Assembly: GCF_013409935.1 (NCBI RefSeq)
Contig: NZ_JACCCO010000003.1
Span: 1,488,001 to 1,552,000, forward strand
DNA length: 64,000 nucleotides
Reading direction: 5' to 3'
Source of the DNA: Streptosporangium sandarakinum
Lineage (GTDB): Bacteria; Actinomycetota; Actinomycetes; Streptosporangiales; Streptosporangiaceae
Shown here: positions 61,575 through 64,000 of the stretch, piece by piece
Layout of the letters: the number at the start of each line of letters is the position of its first letter
Position numbering within the stretch: position 1 is the stretch's first letter
The notes under the pieces: generated by a model
Told to the model about the DNA's origin: nothing
Seen by the model: the letters and a program-made list of their open reading frames with translations, nothing else
Database searches by the model: none
Program-made: the position numbers and the translations under genes

Positions 61575-62402
61575 GTGTCGGTTCCCTCTCCCTCTTCTTC
61601 TGCTGCTTCGCTGTCCCATTCCGCCGTCGTCGGCAGGCTCCGCTCGGCCGGCTGCGTCTTCGCCGAGGACGAGGCGGACCTGCTCATCTCCACCGCCCGC
61701 ACCCCGGGCGACCTGGCCGCCATGGTGGAGCGGCGTGTCGCCGGGCTGCCGCTGGAACACGTCCTGGGCTGGGCGGAGTTCTGCGGCCTGCGCCTCGCCG
61801 TGGAGCCGGGGGTCTTCGTGCCGCGCCCCCGCTCGGAGTTCCTCATCCGCCAGGCCGCCGCCCTGGCCCGGCCCGGGGCGGTGGTGGTGGACCTGTGCTG
61901 CGGCTCCGGCGCGCTGGGGGCCGCGCTGGCCGCGGCGCTGGGCCGGGCCGAGCTGCACGCCGTCGACGTCGAGCCCGCCGCGGTGCGCTGCGCCCGCCGC
62001 AACCTCGCCTCCCTCGGCGGGCGGGTCCACCAGGGTGACCTGTACGAGCCGCTGCCGGAGGTGCTGCGCGGCCGTGTCGACGTCGTGATCGCCAGCCCGC
62101 CGTACGTGCCCACCGCGTCGATCGGGTTGCTGCCGCCGGAGGCCCGGCTGCACGAGCCGGCGGTGGCGCTGGACGGCGGCGCCGACGGGCTCGGCGTCGC
62201 GCGGCGGGTCGCCGCCGGGGCGCCGCGGTGGCTGGCCCCGGGCGGGCGCCTGCTCATCGAGACCGGTGAGCGGCAGGCCGCGCTCGCCGCCGAGGCCGTC
62301 GCCGCCGCCGGGCTGGACGCCCGGGTGGCCTACTGCGAGGACTTCGACGCCACCGCCGTCATCGGCACCGTCCCGGCGGCGGGGCGGAACGTGGCGCGGT
62401 AG
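61575..62402 (+). CDS. HemK-like putative protein N5-glutamine methyltransferase
   Basis: A 275-residue class I methyltransferase from GTG 61575. Helical N-terminal domain (EDEADLLI, VAGLPLEHVLGWAEFCGLRL), SAM motif VVVDLCCGSGALGAALAAAL, acidic AVDVEPAAV, and SPPYVPT in place of the usual NPPY. True PrmC has NPPY, so substrate may differ. Preceded by the leader at 61459-61574. Confidence 0.9.
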   Translation: MSVPSPSSSAASLSHSAVVGRLRSAGCVFAEDEADLLISTARTPGDLAAMVERRVAGLPLEHVLGWAEFCGLRLAVEPGVFVPRPRSEFLIRQAAALARPGAVVVDLCCGSGALGAALAAALGRAELHAVDVEPAAVRCARRNLASLGGRVHQGDLYEPLPEVLRGRVDVVIASPPYVPTASIGLLPPEARLHEPAVALDGGADGLGVARRVAAGAPRWLAPGGRLLIETGERQAALAAEAVAAAGLDARVAYCEDFDATAVIGTVPAAGRNVAR

Positions 62403-62519
62403 ACGCCGGGCGGGACCCGGCGGACGCGGAACGCCCCCGCCGCCGGGGATGTCGGGATGCCCGGCCGCGCAGCCGGCCGGACGCATCGCCGGACCCGCTG
62501 AACGAGGCGGGGGATGACG

Positions 62520-63740
62520 CTATGAGCAGGTCTTCGTCTCCGGGGCGCAGAACTTGACCTCCGGGTGGCTCGCCGACGGCTTGTCCAGCAAGGGCTGTGG
62601 CTTCTTGCGCAGGTGCTGGTCGAAGAAGGCCGTGATGTACCTGCGGGTGATGGCCATGGCACGGGCGCCGGAGATGGTGGCGCCGTCCTCGATGCCGAGC
62701 TGGTCCATCAGCACACCGAGGTCGGTGAAGGACGTGTGCGCGGCCCCGGTCACGAGCAGCCAGCGCTTCCAGCCGTGCAGCCCCGCCCAGACACCCTCCC
62801 AGTTGACGCCGCCGAGCCGGCCCGGCGTGTACGTGGCGGGTTTGCCCAGCAGGAGGAACGGCCGGGACAACCCGGCCTCGGGAAGCGCGGCCTCCACGAT
62901 GCCGTCCACGTCGATGCCGGCACGCAACCGGGAGTCGGCGGCCATGGCCGCGAGCGTGCTCGCGCCGCCGACGGACTGACCGGACATGGCGATCCTGGAG
63001 GTGTCGATCAGCCGCGCGTTCTTCCACTTCGGGTGCGCGCCGGTCAGCTCGTCGAGCACGAAGGAGACGTCGGCGGCCCGGCCCTTCTCCAGCTTCTCCC
63101 AGACGGTCGGGTCTTTCTTCATCTCGCACGTGACGCAGGTCGTGACCCTCCCGTCGGGAAAGGTCTGGGCGACGTTCTCGTAGGTGTGGTCGATGGCGGC
63201 CACCACGTATCCCCGGCTCGCCAGCTCCTCGCCCAGGGCCGTGAGCTCGGCCCTGGGCTTGCTGTGCCCGGGGGAGAGCACGATGAGGGGCAGGCTGTGC
63301 GCGCCTCCTGCGGGGCGGGCATCGGTGAAGGCGTTGGTACGCACCTTGCTCAGCGTGTCGGCCGGGATGTTGGTGATGCCCCCGTCCTTGATCAGCAGTT
63401 CGGACTCCTTGGGCGTCATGTACCGCGCCCGATGGCGGCCCGGCGCCTTGGCCGGATACCACAGCGAGACCATGAGCTCGCGGGCCTTGACGCTGGGAAC
63501 CCAGGGGTCCGGGCGCGAGGTGTCCTTGAGGTACAGGGACGTGGTGCCGACCGGTCGCGAGCCGGTGGGCGCGGGCAGGTATGGATCGGCGGCGCCGGCG
63601 GAGGCGGGCCCGGCCTGGCCGAGGCCGGTGGCGGCCATGACGGCGACGAGCCCGGCGGCGGCGGCCAGCCGTCCTCGTCGCCGAGGCTTGCGCGGTTCAC
63701 GGGGCTTGGCCTGGGGCTGATGGTCGTTCAGCTGACTCAT
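62520..63740 (-). CDS. Secreted alpha/beta hydrolase (PAF-acetylhydrolase-like)
   Basis: A 406-residue protein. The N-terminus is long and basic (KPREPRKPRRRGR) before a hydrophobic core and cleavage at about GPASAGA; a Sec signal. Hydrolase features: LIVLSPGHSK oxyanion, nucleophile MSGQSVGG near residue 253, and a late His (TGAAHTSFTDL). It resembles PAF acetylhydrolase-type lipases. A perfect operator lies 10 bases upstream of the start. Confidence 0.9.
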   Translation of the reverse strand: MSQLNDHQPQAKPREPRKPRRRGRLAAAAGLVAVMAATGLGQAGPASAGAADPYLPAPTGSRPVGTTSLYLKDTSRPDPWVPSVKARELMVSLWYPAKAPGRHRARYMTPKESELLIKDGGITNIPADTLSKVRTNAFTDARPAGGAHSLPLIVLSPGHSKPRAELTALGEELASRGYVVAAIDHTYENVAQTFPDGRVTTCVTCEMKKDPTVWEKLEKGRAADVSFVLDELTGAHPKWKNARLIDTSRIAMSGQSVGGASTLAAMAADSRLRAGIDVDGIVEAALPEAGLSRPFLLLGKPATYTPGRLGGVNWEGVWAGLHGWKRWLLVTGAAHTSFTDLGVLMDQLGIEDGATISGARAMAITRRYITAFFDQHLRKKPQPLLDKPSASHPEVKFCAPETKTCS

Positions 63741-63750
63741 GCCGAGTGAC

Positions 63751-63780
63751 TATACGCCAAGTATATACACTTGGCGTATA
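63751..63780. promoter_or_regulatory. Perfect 12-bp-arm operator upstream of the secreted hydrolase
   Basis: TATACGCCAAGT (63751-63762), centre ATATAC, then ACTTGGCGTATA (63769-63780). A typical TetR/PadR-class site overlapping the promoter. The regulator is not in the window. From 63781 to 64000 I see no supportable gene. Confidence 0.8.
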
Positions 63781-64000
63781 AGCGGTCGGAATCTCGTCGG
63801 CGATCGTGTCCGGACGGGCGGAGAGGTCGTCGGCGAGTCGACCGATGAGGCGGACGAGGCCGCGCGGCTCGTCTTCGGGTCATCCGGCCGGCGCTCGGCC
63901 GAGCCGGCCGGTGAAAGCCGAAGGCCCATGGGCTCATCCTGGAGATCCTTCGGTTCGCCTGAACTCTGAGATTTCTCGAGGTCCCGGTGATAACGGCGCG

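Noticed and set aside
63781-64000. Possible regulator gene to the right of the 63751 operator
   Set aside because: No frame in these 220 bases shows an HTH, a good start or family motifs; the regulator may begin beyond the window.
1-64000. CRISPR arrays, rRNA and tRNA genes, phage structural genes
   Set aside because: No regularly spaced repeats, no rRNA-like blocks and no cloverleaf with conserved arms were noticed; tRNA absence was judged by eye only.

Overview
The window is very GC-rich, with dense, often start/stop-overlapping genes, GTG starts and actinobacterial families throughout (SARP-NB-ARC-TPR regulator, fused SecDF, WYL regulators, DUF1918, DosR-type regulon genes, ECF42 sigma/DGPF pair). 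It is chromosomal DNA of a filamentous actinomycete, most plausibly of the Streptosporangiales; the genus is an inference from gene content. No rRNA, tRNA or CRISPR array was seen.

Layout. 1-1.7 kb: 3' part of an IS200/IS605 tnpB inserted into a penicillin acylase gene, of which only the C-terminal coding end remains. 2.0-7.9 kb: a compact peptide-processing locus, made of a 33-residue peptide gene, a strong hairpin, and then six translationally coupled genes (SGHF-motif protein, CYTH-fold protein, MFS exporter, two complementary M16 peptidase halves, a protein with a formyltransferase C-terminal-like domain). I know of no described system with this set; it is the best candidate here for an undescribed RiPP or peptide-signal pathway. 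8.0-11.2 kb: a 48-residue secreted peptide beside a SARP/NB-ARC/TPR regulator. 11.2-28.2 kb: mostly housekeeping and regulatory genes (GlxA-like regulator/cupin, RraA-like protein, SecDF, DksA-like protein, two WYL regulators, a three-gene redox operon, a two-component system with a CPBP protease and a lipoprotein hydrolase sharing a duplicated divergent promoter).

29-38.7 kb: a DsbA-like protein, a phosphate transporter, two cytochromes P450 (one CYP152-like), and a DosR/DevR-type dormancy block: universal stress protein, flavin-oxidase-fold protein, DosR-like response regulator, Rv1733c-like membrane protein, DUF1918 and a site-2 protease with CBS domains. A recurrent box resembling GGGACGAAGGTCCC lies upstream of several of these genes and a variant lies upstream of the Hsp20 gene at 57.2 kb. 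From about 29 to 36 kb the + strand is G-rich regardless of gene direction.

38.8-47.8 kb: a galactoside-use operon (solute-binding protein, two permeases, GH35 beta-galactosidase) with a divergent LacI regulator. A second copy of its operator region sits beyond lacI, followed by a tnpB element and a 5'-truncated RICIN-domain protein, suggesting that an IS-associated rearrangement destroyed a second target gene. 48-56.5 kb: two drug-type MFS exporters, a TetR regulator, an ArsR-like regulator, an aldo/keto reductase, a DGPF protein and a decayed ECF42 sigma factor gene. 57.4-64 kb: a tyrosine recombinase, a KtrAB potassium system with a coupled 65-residue membrane protein, a HemK-like methyltransferase behind a leader with a near-perfect Shine-Dalgarno sequence, and a secreted alpha/beta hydrolase under a perfect 12-bp-arm operator.
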